This document shows positions 33,142-43,433 of a stretch of DNA of 64,000 nucleotides, in pieces. Positions within the stretch are counted from its first letter, which is position 1. Every line of letters begins with the position of its first letter. A program made the translations under genes and the position numbers. The notes beneath the pieces are model-generated. The model did no database searches. It saw only the letters and a program-made list of their open reading frames with translations, and had not been told where the DNA came from. The DNA is taken from the NCBI GenBank assembly GCA_047967505.1, contig CM106541.1; one strand, written 5' to 3'. This DNA comes from Dipteris shenzhenensis. Taxonomy: Eukaryota > Polypodiophyta > Polypodiopsida > Gleicheniales.

Positions 33142-34519
33142 TTTCATGAAGATAGGTTGAAAGATGGTTTTCAATGTCACCCCCTATTAAGTAAAAGTTG
33201 TAAGAAGGATCATAAGGGAATTTTCATAGAGAAGTCTACTCTACATGTGGGTTTCTTCAAAAGCCATCCCATTATGCTCTCACCATTCCTACAGATTTGC
33301 CTAAAGATTTTTGTATAAAATAGGCATTGCTATAATACTTTGCATATTTCTAAGTGAAACTATGTTTTCTTCTGATCGATTTTTGCCATATTTATGCATA
33401 GTTGGAAGGTTTTTTTTTCCTTCGCTCGGACGCTCGGAAGATTTCGCTCAGAAAATGCTCGTCCCCCCTAACTAAGGTGTACCCAATAGCAATGAATATG
33501 CATTTGCAACTGTTAAAGTACAGAGAGCATGATGAAATGAATAAAGATTGATAGACCACCTACAATCATCCTCACTTTCCAAATAATACCCATTGGTTTA
33601 ATCTCAACTAATTGGATTATAAATTATGTCAATTAATTTAATTTTCTTCATCTACAAACACGCATGTCATTGTATAGACATCAATTTTAGCTTCTACAAT
33701 TGTTGCTATAATACCTTGGGCTTGAGGTAACACAAACAATAATTTAGACTCAACCTCATTTGTCTTTACCAAAGTAGAGGCTAGCGCGCTTTGACACTAG
33801 GATCGGTTGAATATTGTAACAAGTTGATATTGGACCTCGCATTACCCAAACTGATCAACAAGTCATAGGACTCAATTTTATGCTTTAAACCTAACACCCT
33901 TTGATAGTTGCATCTTAATTGATGTAGATTGACAAAGCTAGGGATTTTCTTATAGGTTTGCCCCCAAATCTTTTCTAACCTCCATTGGTTGCTCTTTAAT
34001 GAGGTTCCTTGCTTGTATGTCCCTTAATTTGTCCTTACTCTTCTAGAAAAATATCACTCATTTCATAACACAATAGAACATGATAATAGGATTTTAAAAG
34101 TACAATTCTTTGAAGTGTATAAACATTGTGTTATATTCAATGCCATGCTAATTGAAAACAAAGCTTGATGCAAATTCTTATGAGTAATAGAAAAACTTAT
34201 ACAGCAGCACCACTTATAGAGGGATCAGATTTATAATTGAGTTTGACAAATGGGATCATTTCTTACTTGTTCTCTTACTGCCATGTTGTCTTTTCCAATC
34301 TTCTAAAGGTCTCGCAAATCTACTCGTAATGTATCGACCCGAGAATCCAAGTTGTTGAGCCCTTAAGATTGCCTCCACATCAGTCATTGAATCCACATTG
34401 CGGATTGTAATATGTCAAGTTGTTCCATAGACAATCTCCGTAGTGGTGTTGGTTTTCTCGTTAATTGCTTCGTTTGTTTTTTGTTCATCTTGCTTCAAAA
34501 AATTTGATGGTTTCTTCTC
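33142..34519. other. Non-coding stretch
   Basis: No gene that I can support. Sequence is AT-rich with scattered short open frames. Confidence 0.4.
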
Positions 34520-35216
34520 CTTGTTTGAGGAAGAGTAACTTTCTTCCCAAAACATTTTTGGAGGAGGAATATCGCCCCATAAATTTTGAAAATGCTTGAT
34601 AAGACTCTAAAAGTATCCATACAAGGGATGACCTGGTGTAATTGGACATTGACCAAAGGGATCTACTATGATAATTGATCAAACATCTGAAACATGTCTC
34701 AATTCAAGGAGATAAGGCAATACTTTCTCTATGAGTTCAACATTGGATTGACTCTCTTAAGTGTAAATGGCTCTAGAAACAAACAAGTACCGAGAGGATT
34801 TACACAACCCTTATATGGGCTATCATCGATCAAGACAGTGTTTGTCTGATTATATTGTCCTTTCCATGATTCCCACATGGTATAAAGTGGCTTGAAAAAT
34901 GCTTCTACATTCTGCTTGTCTAGTCTAAATAATGGAGTATTTTGCCTCTCATAACATTCCTCTTGTCCCCAAACCATGAAGAAAGGTAGCTTTTTATTTG
35001 CTACTTCTTCTAGTAATTGAATTCTCTGCTTTATATTCTGCCCCAAGGCACAAGACCATATGCCCACATTAAAGTGCTCGAGAAGAATGTGTAGAAACTC
35101 TATGCATCCATTCCATAGCAATATCTTCTCTCTCCCAATATTTTAGCATCTATTATCAGAGAAGTTATTATCAACCTTGCATAGCAATAATCCATTTAAG
35201 TCTAAAATGATGGCTC
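34520..35216 (-). pseudogene. FCP1/NIF-type HAD phosphatase pseudogene
   Basis: Members of this family dephosphorylate proteins such as the RNA polymerase II C-terminal domain. From 35216 downward the sequence reads IILDLNGLLLCKVDNN (the D-x-D/N-type catalytic motif I), then after one stop NGCIEFLHILLEHFNVGIWS, ALGQNIKQR, VWGQEECYERQNTPLFRLDK, and the motif VLIDDSPYKGCVNPLGTC, which is highly characteristic of the NIF/FCP1 homology domain. A one-base frame change near 34735 leads to ELIEKVLPYLLELRHVSDV. The remainder to about 34520 stays readable with stops. The position of motif I with Asn in place of the second Asp may be natural in a plant subfamily or a decay change. The intact domain would be longer. 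No intron is evident, so a retrocopy is possible. Confidence 0.75.
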
Positions 35217-35432
35217 ATTTATGAATTCTATGAGTCTCCTTTGTATGCAATGAACCCTGTATGGATTCTCGCATTGAATAGTTTGTTTCAGAGAAACTAT
35301 CAAATAAATTGTGTCATTTAAAATAAAGCAATCTAGGGGTGGAAGGATTAAGTGCCTTCCTCGATGCTCTTCATATCATTCCAAAATTACATTTACATAG
35401 ATTGTGAACACATAAGAAAAGTTTTACATTCA
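35217..35432. other. Non-coding stretch before the MITE
   Basis: No feature seen. Confidence 0.35.
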
Positions 35433-35695
35433 ATTTAAAACTCGGGGGGGTCACTCATCATATGTAACCCTATCACGTGAGTTCAACAGAAGGAATTTTT
35501 TTATTTCTAAAATTTACAGAAATAAATATACATAAGGGACTATTTAAAATAGTTTTGGAAAAAAATTACAGATTTGTATAGAAAAGGGGTACATTTTATT
35601 CATTAAATTTTTTACAGATAAGGGACTTTAAATATAGGCCTTGAACGCACGTGATATAGAGGCTTTATACATAGTGACCCCCCCGAGATTTAAAA
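35433..35695. mobile_element. MITE, hAT-like, with 8-bp target duplications
   Basis: The element spans 35441-35687 (247 bp). Its ends are inverted: CTCGGGGGGGTCACT on the left and the exact complement AGTGACCCCCCCGAG on the right. With gaps the inversion extends to about 50 bp, including atcacgtg and gttcaa. Identical 8-bp direct repeats ATTTAAAA flank it (35433-35440 and 35688-35695), the size made by hAT transposases. There is no coding capacity; the interior is AT-rich. Confidence 0.85.
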
Positions 35696-36109
35696 AGACT
35701 ATGCTAACATATGCAAATCCAACATAAAGCAATAACAACAACTAAGATCAATCGAATTAAGAAAAATTAGAAATCATATGTACCAAAAATAAATTTCATA
35801 TATTATCATGGTCTAAGTCATCTTTATCTTTTGTACCATTATCTCTATGTCCTTCATCATCTGAACTACTTGGAGATGTTGGATGAGTTTTCTTTGCTTT
35901 GTTGTATATTTGTTTCAGAAGCTCAACATGTTATTGGAGTTGCCTCGATGGATGCCTCATCTTTAGGAATGTCTAGTCCCATCCACACCTTTAGAGACTC
36001 ATCAACCTCAATAATGTGTGCACAATTGTTTCCAAATCTCCCACATCATCTTTTGATTTTGTGAGGGCTAGACATCTTCTTCTTTTTAAGAGATCTGCTC
36101 AAATGGCAA
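35696..36109. other. Non-coding stretch after the MITE
   Basis: No gene that I can support. It may contain the degraded 3' end of the unidentified minus-strand reading frame that follows. Confidence 0.3.
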
Positions 36110-37041
36110 CCCCACCTATGAATATGTCTACAACATGGTATTCCTCATGATAGTATGAATCAATTAAACAATCAACATATTTTAAATTCCATCTTTCTTC
36201 TATGTTCTCTATTTCTACCTAGGAGAGATTAGGTTCACTATTTGATGGCATGAGTTGGCCACCACGATTATAATCATTACAAAAGTCCATAGCCAATTGC
36301 AACACCACATTTTCATTACATGGCCTATAGACATAATTAACTCCTGTCTCATAACACCTTTTGACATCAATTTCAAAAGTTTCCCATATCCAAATGGGTA
36401 GTAATCTTTCCATCACATTAAGGACTCTGCACCTGCCATAAATTCCATCTCATCTTTTTCTAGTCTCTTGGTATCAGGTAGCATCGTGTCAAGAGGCTCT
36501 ATCAATGGTGGACCAAGAGGTAAGTCCTCTTTATTTGTTTTGCTCTTCTTCCGCCTTTGAGTAGTTTTCTCTGTTTTTGATCTTTTGGTTCCTTTTTTCA
36601 TCTTCATGTTTTCTTGCGTAGTTTTGAACCTTGTTATTATGTTTGCCATGCAATTGATTTCAAAATTGCTCAATGTGTTTCCAAGTTGCACCTCTCAACC
36701 AAGAATTTTCATTGAACCTGGCTTATTACTAAAACTTGCTACCATCCTTGTAACCTCAAATTTATCAAGTGTTGCCCTGACGATTACCTCTTCACCTTTC
36801 TTTGTCTTTATCATAGAAGCAATGCATAGATTTGCTTTACTATCCACACCCTCTTGCATATCAAGTACCTTGCCAAGACTATGCCATCCCTTTCCTTTCC
36901 CTCCTTTAGTGAACATGGTAATCTCCCCAAACATTTATCATAATCCATTCCATAAGTATCTACATGCCATTCAGCTATATCAATGACTTTTAAAACCTTT
37001 GTCTCCATTGATGTGCCGACATTTTTATATGAACCTTCCAT
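36110..37041 (-). pseudogene. Unidentified protein-coding pseudogene
   Basis: Consecutive minus-strand segments look like one decayed protein: an N-terminus MEGSYKNVGTSMETKVLKVI and DIAEWHVDTYGMDYDKCLG (37041 to about 36920); then, after a frame change, TMFTKGGKGKGWHSLGKVLD and VIVRATLDKFEVTRMVASFS (36934-36695); one stop; a Lys-rich, nuclear-signal-like stretch GTKRSKTEKTTQRRKKSKTN (about 36580); and, after another frame change, FEIDVKRCYETGVNYVYRPC near 36380. I cannot assign a family. The stops and two frame changes indicate that it is not functional. Confidence 0.5.
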
Positions 37042-37425
37042 CTTGTTTGTTTTCTCATTTGTTGTCTTTTCTTCCTTGTCTAATGGGTTTGGTGTCTTAT
37101 CTTTGGGTTTGTCATCTCCTTCTGAGTATCCATTGAATTCCTACACATTAATACAATATTAGCGGTACTAAAGTTTAATTACATCAAGCATAGATACATG
37201 ATACATCAATCCATGCATATTATTAATACAGAACATAACAAAGAAGAAAATTGATTGCAATATCTGAAAATATACGTGGAGCATGTAATCCATAGATTGT
37301 TACAACTATGTACACATATAATGACTAGGAATGTGTGTTTGTGTATGTTACAATGTTTCTGTGTTTGTATATGTTTTATATCATTTGTGTGAGTGCATTC
37401 TTTATATCACTTCTTAAATTGACCC
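37042..37425. other. Non-coding stretch leading into the palindromic repeat field
   Basis: AT-rich with tgtgtttgt-type repeats; no gene. Confidence 0.35.
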
Positions 37426-38252
37426 AAGCATTTTCTAAATGTCTTTGGTCATCCAATCAACCTATGGCAGTTGTGTTAAATACTTTCTTCTTAAATCGAT
37501 GCCAAATCCATTAGAAGTGTGCATGGGTGTGTCTTGGAATATGTTTATGCATATGAGTGATCATCTACATAGATATGTTAGGAGTGTGTGGAGAATGTTT
37601 TAGAATATATTTTTCTTAGAATGTCTATTTGTATGTATGAAAATGATCACCAACAGTCATAAAGTGCAAATGGACCTTAGGTCGATTTGCATTGTGTATG
37701 GGTGTGCCACTTGTGATTGTCTGTGATCATATTAAAAGATCTCCATCATGTAATTGACCTAGGTTCGATTTGCATTGTGTTCAACACCATATTCTAGCAC
37801 TTCTTAAATTGACTCAAGGTGATTTGAAGCATGTTTTTGTATGTCTTAGAACATGTGTGTGTGTGTGTGTGCATGAGTGATCATCTAAGTGGATGTGCAT
37901 GAGTGCTCATTGAATCAACCCAAGGTCGATTTGATGAGCCTGGCCATTGTGATAAACAAGCTTCTCAAATTGACCCACGGTCGATTTGCAGTGTGCATGG
38001 GTATTTTTGAACAATCTTGTGTGTTTGTGTAATGAATTATAATGTATTGTATGTATGTGTGAATCATAAAAAACATCATTGAAGTGAACAAATTACTGTA
38101 TTTGTATTGTGTGTAGGTATGCCATTCATGTTTTTGTGGGTGAGTGATCATCAAATCGACCCAAGGTCAATTTGAAAAGTCTACCCATTATGATAAACTC
38201 TCAACATGTTTTTGTGTATCTAGGTGATCATCTAAGTAAACAAGATTCTCAA

Positions 38253-38257
<5 letters not shown>

Positions 38258-38301
<44 letters not shown>
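38258..38301. repeat. (TG)n microsatellite, copy 1
   Basis: About 22 uninterrupted TG units within the palindromic repeat field. Its counterpart in the second large copy is at 38984-39013. Confidence 0.95.
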
Positions 38302-38303
<2 letters not shown>

Positions 38304-38979
38304 CATCAGAGTAAGTGTGTGAGTAGTACTCAAATTGACCCAAGGTCGATTTGAAAGGCTTGACTCATTTGTTGTGTTGCTTTGGGAAAACTCTCAAAAT
38401 GTTTCTGTGTGTGAGTGATCATCAAATCGACCTAAGGTTAAAGCATGTCCATTGTGTTCAAAGCCCTTTGCTACCACATCTCGAATCGACTTGAGGTCGA
38501 TTTGAAGTGTGTATGGGTGTATCATCTAATCAATTTGCATTCTGTTCACCATATTCTAACACTTCTTAAATCGACCCAAGGTCTATTTAAAGCATCTTTT
38601 AGTATGTCTTAGAACATGTTTGTGCGTGTGTGTGCATGAGTGATCATCTAAGTAGATGTGCATGAGTGCTCATTGAATCAACCCAAGGTCGATTTGAAGT
38701 GTGCATGGGTATTTTTTAGAAATCTTGTGTGTTTGTGTAATGAATTATAATGTATTGTATGTATGTGTGAATCATAAAAAACATCCTTGACGTGAAAAAA
38801 TTGGTGTATTTGTATTGTGTGTAGGTATGCCATTCATGTTTGTGTGGGTGAGTGATCATCAAATTGACCCAAGGTCGATTTGAAAAGCTTGCCCATTATG
38901 ATAAACTCTCAACATGTTTTTGTGTATCTAAGTGATCATCTAAGTAAACAATATTCTCAAATTGACCCAAGGTCAATTT

Positions 38980-38983
<4 letters not shown>

Positions 38984-39013
<30 letters not shown>
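38984..39013. repeat. (TG)n microsatellite, copy 2
   Basis: About 15 TG units at the equivalent position of the duplicated block. Confidence 0.95.
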
Positions 39014-39014
<1 letters not shown>

Positions 39015-39709
39015 TCATCTGAGTAAGTGTGTGAGTAGTAATCAAATCGACCCAAGGTTGATTTGAAAAGCTTGACTCATTTGTTGTGTTGCTTTGGGAA
39101 AACTCTCAAAATGTTTCTGTGTATGAGTGATCATCAAGTCAACCTAAGGTCGATTTGCATAGCATGTCCATTGTGTTCAACACCCTTTTCTACCACATCT
39201 CAAATCAACCTGAGGTGGATTTAAGTGTGTACGGGTGTGTCTTACAATATGTTTGTGTGTGGCAGAGATCATCAAATTGACCCAAGGTCAATTTGTAGAG
39301 CCTTGGCCATTATGTTTAACACATGAGGATGTCACTTCATCTCAAATCATCGATTTGAAGTGTGTATGGGTGTGTCTTCTACTGTCTACCCGAAAAGGGA
39401 AAGAAGTTTGTGTAAATTAAGTTTAAGATGTGGAAAGGAGTGTGAGGCAATGTAGTTGTGAATAATTTTAGTGATTCTATGGGGGAGGAAGCCGTTGTCC
39501 TTGCAAATGTCAATAAGTAATTATAAATGAAAAAAGGCATCAAATTTGTCAGAACATGAGTAAAGGATAGGGAGAATAAAAGTTAGGTAAACCTTATAAG
39601 AGGATGAAAACGGTCGGTTGCTATGGCAGAAAATAAGGGATATGGTGGGAAAATTGAGGATTTTTTTCTTCCAGACAAATGTGGAAGAAAAATCTCCAAG
39701 AAAAGGGGG

Positions 39710-41740
39710 GGAAAGAGAGATGTGAGTGTTTAAAAAGGTGCAAGAGAGTTTAATGAGATTTTGGTTGGTGTTTTGATAAACGAGATTAAGCTACATTTGA
39801 GGGAGATGATGTGAAGAGGGTAGATGGTAAAGGGGTCATCCTCATTAAGAGGTCTTGAGGGATTGAGGAAATTGGTGATGAGGGGATTATTGGATGAAGA
39901 GGATGTTGTTGACATACCTAAAGGTAAGGAGAAAGAGAGAAAGAAAGTCGGAAAGGCCAAGACATGCTAACTTCTTTATGAACTTGAACTCGAAAGAAGT
40001 GAGATACAAGTGGCACCAAAGAGGTGAACAAGAGAAGCCCCATAGGGATGCCTTTAGATTGGGTCCAGTAGAGAGAGCCAACTTGGATAACACATGAATC
40101 AAGAAGAAGGCGGTTGTATCTTAGAAATGTATCAAAGCTAAAGAGAGTTTTTACATTAGCCCTTTTTGTGAGGTGGAAACTACCAAATTTGAGATAGAAG
40201 CCTTTGTAGCCTACTTTTGAAGCAAGTTCACAAAAAAAAGTGAGGGATTTTATAAGGCTAAAAGGGCCAAAGTGGGGAATGGCTTTGTACCAGTTTGCTA
40301 TGTTAGCAGAAAATAAGGAGTGAATCTCAAGGGGTAAATTAACGAGGAATTGTAAGTTAGAATCAATGCCCCAAAGCATGTTTGTGGATACATTGAGAAA
40401 GTTTTTATAAGTGGAATGTTGTTTTTCTCCCTCTAGGGAGATGACGTTTTTTAGCTCTTTGAGCCCTGAGGCTAAGAGATCAGTAAATGAGGAGAAGATG
40501 CAGTTATGGACATTGGTAAGCCAACGAAAGCTATGTTTTTGTGCCTTGTAGGTGCACATGAGATAGGGTAAAGAGTTGAAAGTAAAAGGAAGATTGAGGG
40601 AATCAAGAGTAGTAGCAAGGGATGAAAGAGTAGTAGAAGGGGGGTTGGATGACGGTAGGAATTTAGGGGAGTTTAATCTTTCAAGGGTTAGGGTGTGTAC
40701 TAAAAATTTGCAAAGAATGTTTGGGAGGCCTTAGCTAAGACCAGTGATGAAAACATGGCCAAGAAGCCAATTAACAAGAAGAGTTTTATCTTCAAGAGGT
40801 GACTTTTGGATTTTAAGGAGGGGAAAGAAGGCACGGAAATCTTTCCAAAAAAGAAGGGAGAGGCTTTCTAAAAGGGGTTTAGGGTCCAAATTTAGGGAGA
40901 AATAGATGTCGTGAAGGTTTTGATGAGTGCTTGAAGAGCGAGATGTGGATCTAAGGGTGTGATAGGAATGTGATTGAGGCCATAATGAATGTGGGAGCGG
41001 AGAAAGGGATGATGAAAGAAGCCAGGGTCAAAGGTACAAATATGAAGTTTGTTATCAAAGGATTTGAGAAAGGGGTTAAACCTTTTGAGACAAGTGCAAA
41101 GACAAGACGAGGTTAAGTTTTTTGCTAAGAAAGTAAGTTTAGGCTTGGAGAGAAGGGATCTAAGGGGAGGCATATATTTCCAACTAAAAGCAAAAGTGTC
41201 AAAGGTTTGAATAGTGTCTAAAAGGGAATTAACATGTAAAAGTAAAGTATTTCTATAAAGGGAGTTGGTAGGGATTTTAGTTAGAATTTTGTTAGCATAC
41301 AGAACATGAAAATATTTCAGATTCTTTTGATCAGGAGACAACTGTAAATGCAGTAACCCATTGTTGAGAAGAGTAGTAGTGCGTACCTCGGGTGAACCAG
41401 AAGGGGCAATCTAAAAAATCTAAGAGCCAAAGTAGATTAGTGCTTATCCCAATCGATGGAGTAGTGTAGATCATCATCATCAAGAGCTTCAACTTTGGAC
41501 TAAAGCAATGGAGGAGGTCGGTAGGGAGTTTTTAACCAGGGAGGCTTGCAAAAGATTAATCTCAAGAGCAAGAGGGGAAGTCTTCTAAAGTTTGGGTGTA
41601 TACTTGGGAGGGGAACTGTGTCTGCATTTGAGTGAGAGGTTGGTTCTTGAAGAAAAGGGAGGGAAGTAGCAAGCTAAGGGTGTCCACTTTTTGTTCACTC
41701 CCCAATCCTTAGGAGGTGGAAAAACAAGCTTTTTAGCACA
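39710..41740 (-). pseudogene. Penelope-like or related non-LTR reverse transcriptase, catalytically dead
   Basis: A minus-strand reading from about 41740 to 39710 is one protein with a few stops and frame changes. Upstream text includes DWGVNKKWTPLACYFPPFLQ and SPDQKNLKYFHVLYANKILT. RT motifs follow in order: YKAQKHSFRWLTNVHNC (a Lys-His/Arg fingers motif), FSANIANWYKAIPHFG (motif A, about 40310-40265), TQSKGIPMG (motif B, about 40045-40020) and RYVNNILFIQ (motif C, 39920-39893). In active enzymes motif A has Asp where this has Asn, and motif C is Y-x-D-D; here both Asp of motif C are also Asn. IPMG in motif B and the lack of gag, protease or LTRs argue against copia and gypsy. Penelope-like elements are known in conifers, but an orphan plant RT lineage is also possible. 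No GIY-YIG domain is recognised. Confidence 0.65.
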
Positions 41741-42450
41741 CAAAATGCAAATCTCACCTACTTTCCTATGGATCTAGTCTTTGAAGTCTTTAGACACAAC
41801 ATCACACTTGCTATTGTGCACACAATCGTATAGTCTGATCGAAAATTTGATGCACACACAAAAAATCTCTTTGTGTCACACGGCATGGTTCCAGGGTGGT
41901 CACACCTTTGTCACGAACAGAGAGTGTCATATTAAATTCTAAATTTCTCACTCATTTTAAATTAAATGTTATTGAAACTTTGTAAGTGGTCTCTTTACAT
42001 TATGTATAGCTTAACTTGATTTATTGGTAATTTTTTGAATGATTTATGTAATTATAAATAATTATTTATAATAAATAAAGTCATAAAATACATGCATTTT
42101 AGTAGCACGCCACATTTTTTTAGTATTTTGAATAATTAAGCAAATCCAATTTGGTGGAAGGTTAGTAGGCACATAAGGGTGTGTGGTTGAATCATCAAAT
42201 CCCAAATCCAACGGTTAGATTTAGGAAGATTGAAGTTTAATTTTTACTTTTACTCCTTTGAGGATCAACAAAGAATATTAAAAATAAATCTAGTAATTCT
42301 TAAACATGACCAAACATTTCAAAAATGTCAATATTTTTAGTCCTCCACATGATGAATAAGAGGAAAAAATTTCGGTTAAATTCGAGTAAGGGAAACGTAC
42401 GATATGACCTCCAAGAGTGAAATCTCCCTTTTGTGGGGGAAAAAGGGCCA
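41741..42450. other. AT-rich non-coding stretch
   Basis: No gene. The piece at 41930-42130 is rich in A/T with aataaat-type motifs. Confidence 0.4.
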
Positions 42451-42451
42451 C

Positions 42452-42495
42452 CCAAGCCTAATACCAAGACAAGGAAGGCTTGGTATTAGGCTTGG
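42452..42495. repeat. Perfect 17-bp inverted repeat with 10-nt loop
   Basis: Left arm CCAAGCCTAATACCAAG (42452-42468), loop acaaggaagg, right arm CTTGGTATTAGGCTTGG (42479-42495). It is a strong cruciform or RNA hairpin. It lies about 0.95 kb before the transposase-like gene. Confidence 0.95.
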
Positions 42496-42559
42496 TGAGG
42501 TAGGCTAGGAGCATCACCGACCCTAGTGGCAATCCTTTGGAGTGTTCATGCTGCCCATG

Positions 42560-42955
42560 TGGAAGGCTGAGTCATCTAGTTTTGCCTTGCAACCATGGCA
42601 CGTTGTTAGATCACGTGGTGCCATGTCATCAAGGAGATGTGACATCACTCCTTGCCATGTCACCTTACATTGCCACACGTGCTGCCACATCAGCCACATG
42701 TGCCACCTCATCATTCCACATCATAGGAACTCTTGGAGCCATGTCATCACACCTTGCCACCATGGCATACCCCGTCAACCTTGCCACATCACCAATCCCT
42801 CCACCTCAATTTGCCATGTCAATCTACCACCTCATGAATGCCAACTCATCCTGCCACATCACATTTCCACGTCATGGAAGAGACTCATATATTCCACACC
42901 ATATTGCCACATCATGACCATGCATGGTGCCACATCAGCCACATGTATACACATC
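42560..42955. repeat. Short-motif repeat region (TGCCACRTCA)
   Basis: The motif tgccacatca or gccatgtcatc occurs well over ten times in about 400 bp at irregular 12-30 bp spacing, with frequent cacgtg and acgt cores. It resembles LTR or transposon subterminal motif arrays. No gene. Confidence 0.65.
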
Positions 42956-42964
42956 ACGATGTGC

Positions 42965-43185
42965 GCAAGGCATAGAATACCTCGATCGAGGTTTATGACT
43001 GTGATGTGCGAGGCATAGAATACCTCGATCGAGGTTTATGACCTGCGTGAGGCATAGAATACCTCGATTGAGGTATATGACCGTGGGGTATGTACCTCGA
43101 TCGAGGTTTATACCTGCGTGAGGCATTGAATACCTTGATCGAGGTATATGACCTAGGCATATCATACCTCGATCAAGGTATTTGT
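42965..43185. repeat. Tandem array with 14-bp palindrome ACCTCGATCGAGGT
   Basis: Six units near 42980, 43022, 43063, 43091, 43132 and 43168 share gcatagaatacctcgatcgaggtttatgac in whole or part. The core ACCTCGATCGAGGT is perfectly self-complementary in three units and altered by one base in the others, mostly as C-to-T or G-to-A. The array sits about 250 bp before the plus-strand gene and could be a transposase-binding subterminal array or a regulatory repeat. Confidence 0.85.
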
Positions 43186-43433
43186 AGGACAAACCTAGAA
43201 TAAAATCAAACGATGCAAATATTTGAAATTAACGTTGGATTGGATTCCAGCCAATTAGTTTTAATCTTAGCACCTTCTCCACCAATAATAATGAAGAGCA
43301 ATCTAAGAGCAATCTAGTGGATGAGGTTAGGCTCTCTATAAGAGAACACGTTTTGGTTCATTTCACCCATTCTTAGCCATTCTTGCCTCCTCATCACTTT
43401 GTCACACCTTCCATCCTACTTTCATTGAGAATG

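Larger units (their letters stand above)
37426..39365. repeat. Palindromic repeat field (AAATCGACC...GGTCGATTT) with a ~710-725 bp higher-order duplication
   Basis: More than a dozen copies of a short palindrome, arms AAATCGACC and GGTCGATTT around a caa or yaa centre, recur every 60-120 bp. Examples lie near 37906, 37966, 38151, 38331, 38483, 38565, 38675, 38860, 38957, 39042, 39135 and 39275. Some remain perfect (38957, in the TTGACC/GGTCAA form). The segment from about 37900 to 38450 is repeated from about 38620 to 39170; the anchor aatcttgtgtgtttgtg lies at 38013 and 38721. The spacers are rich in tgtgtgagtgatcatc. It looks like a satellite-like or LTR-subterminal array. Confidence 0.8.
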
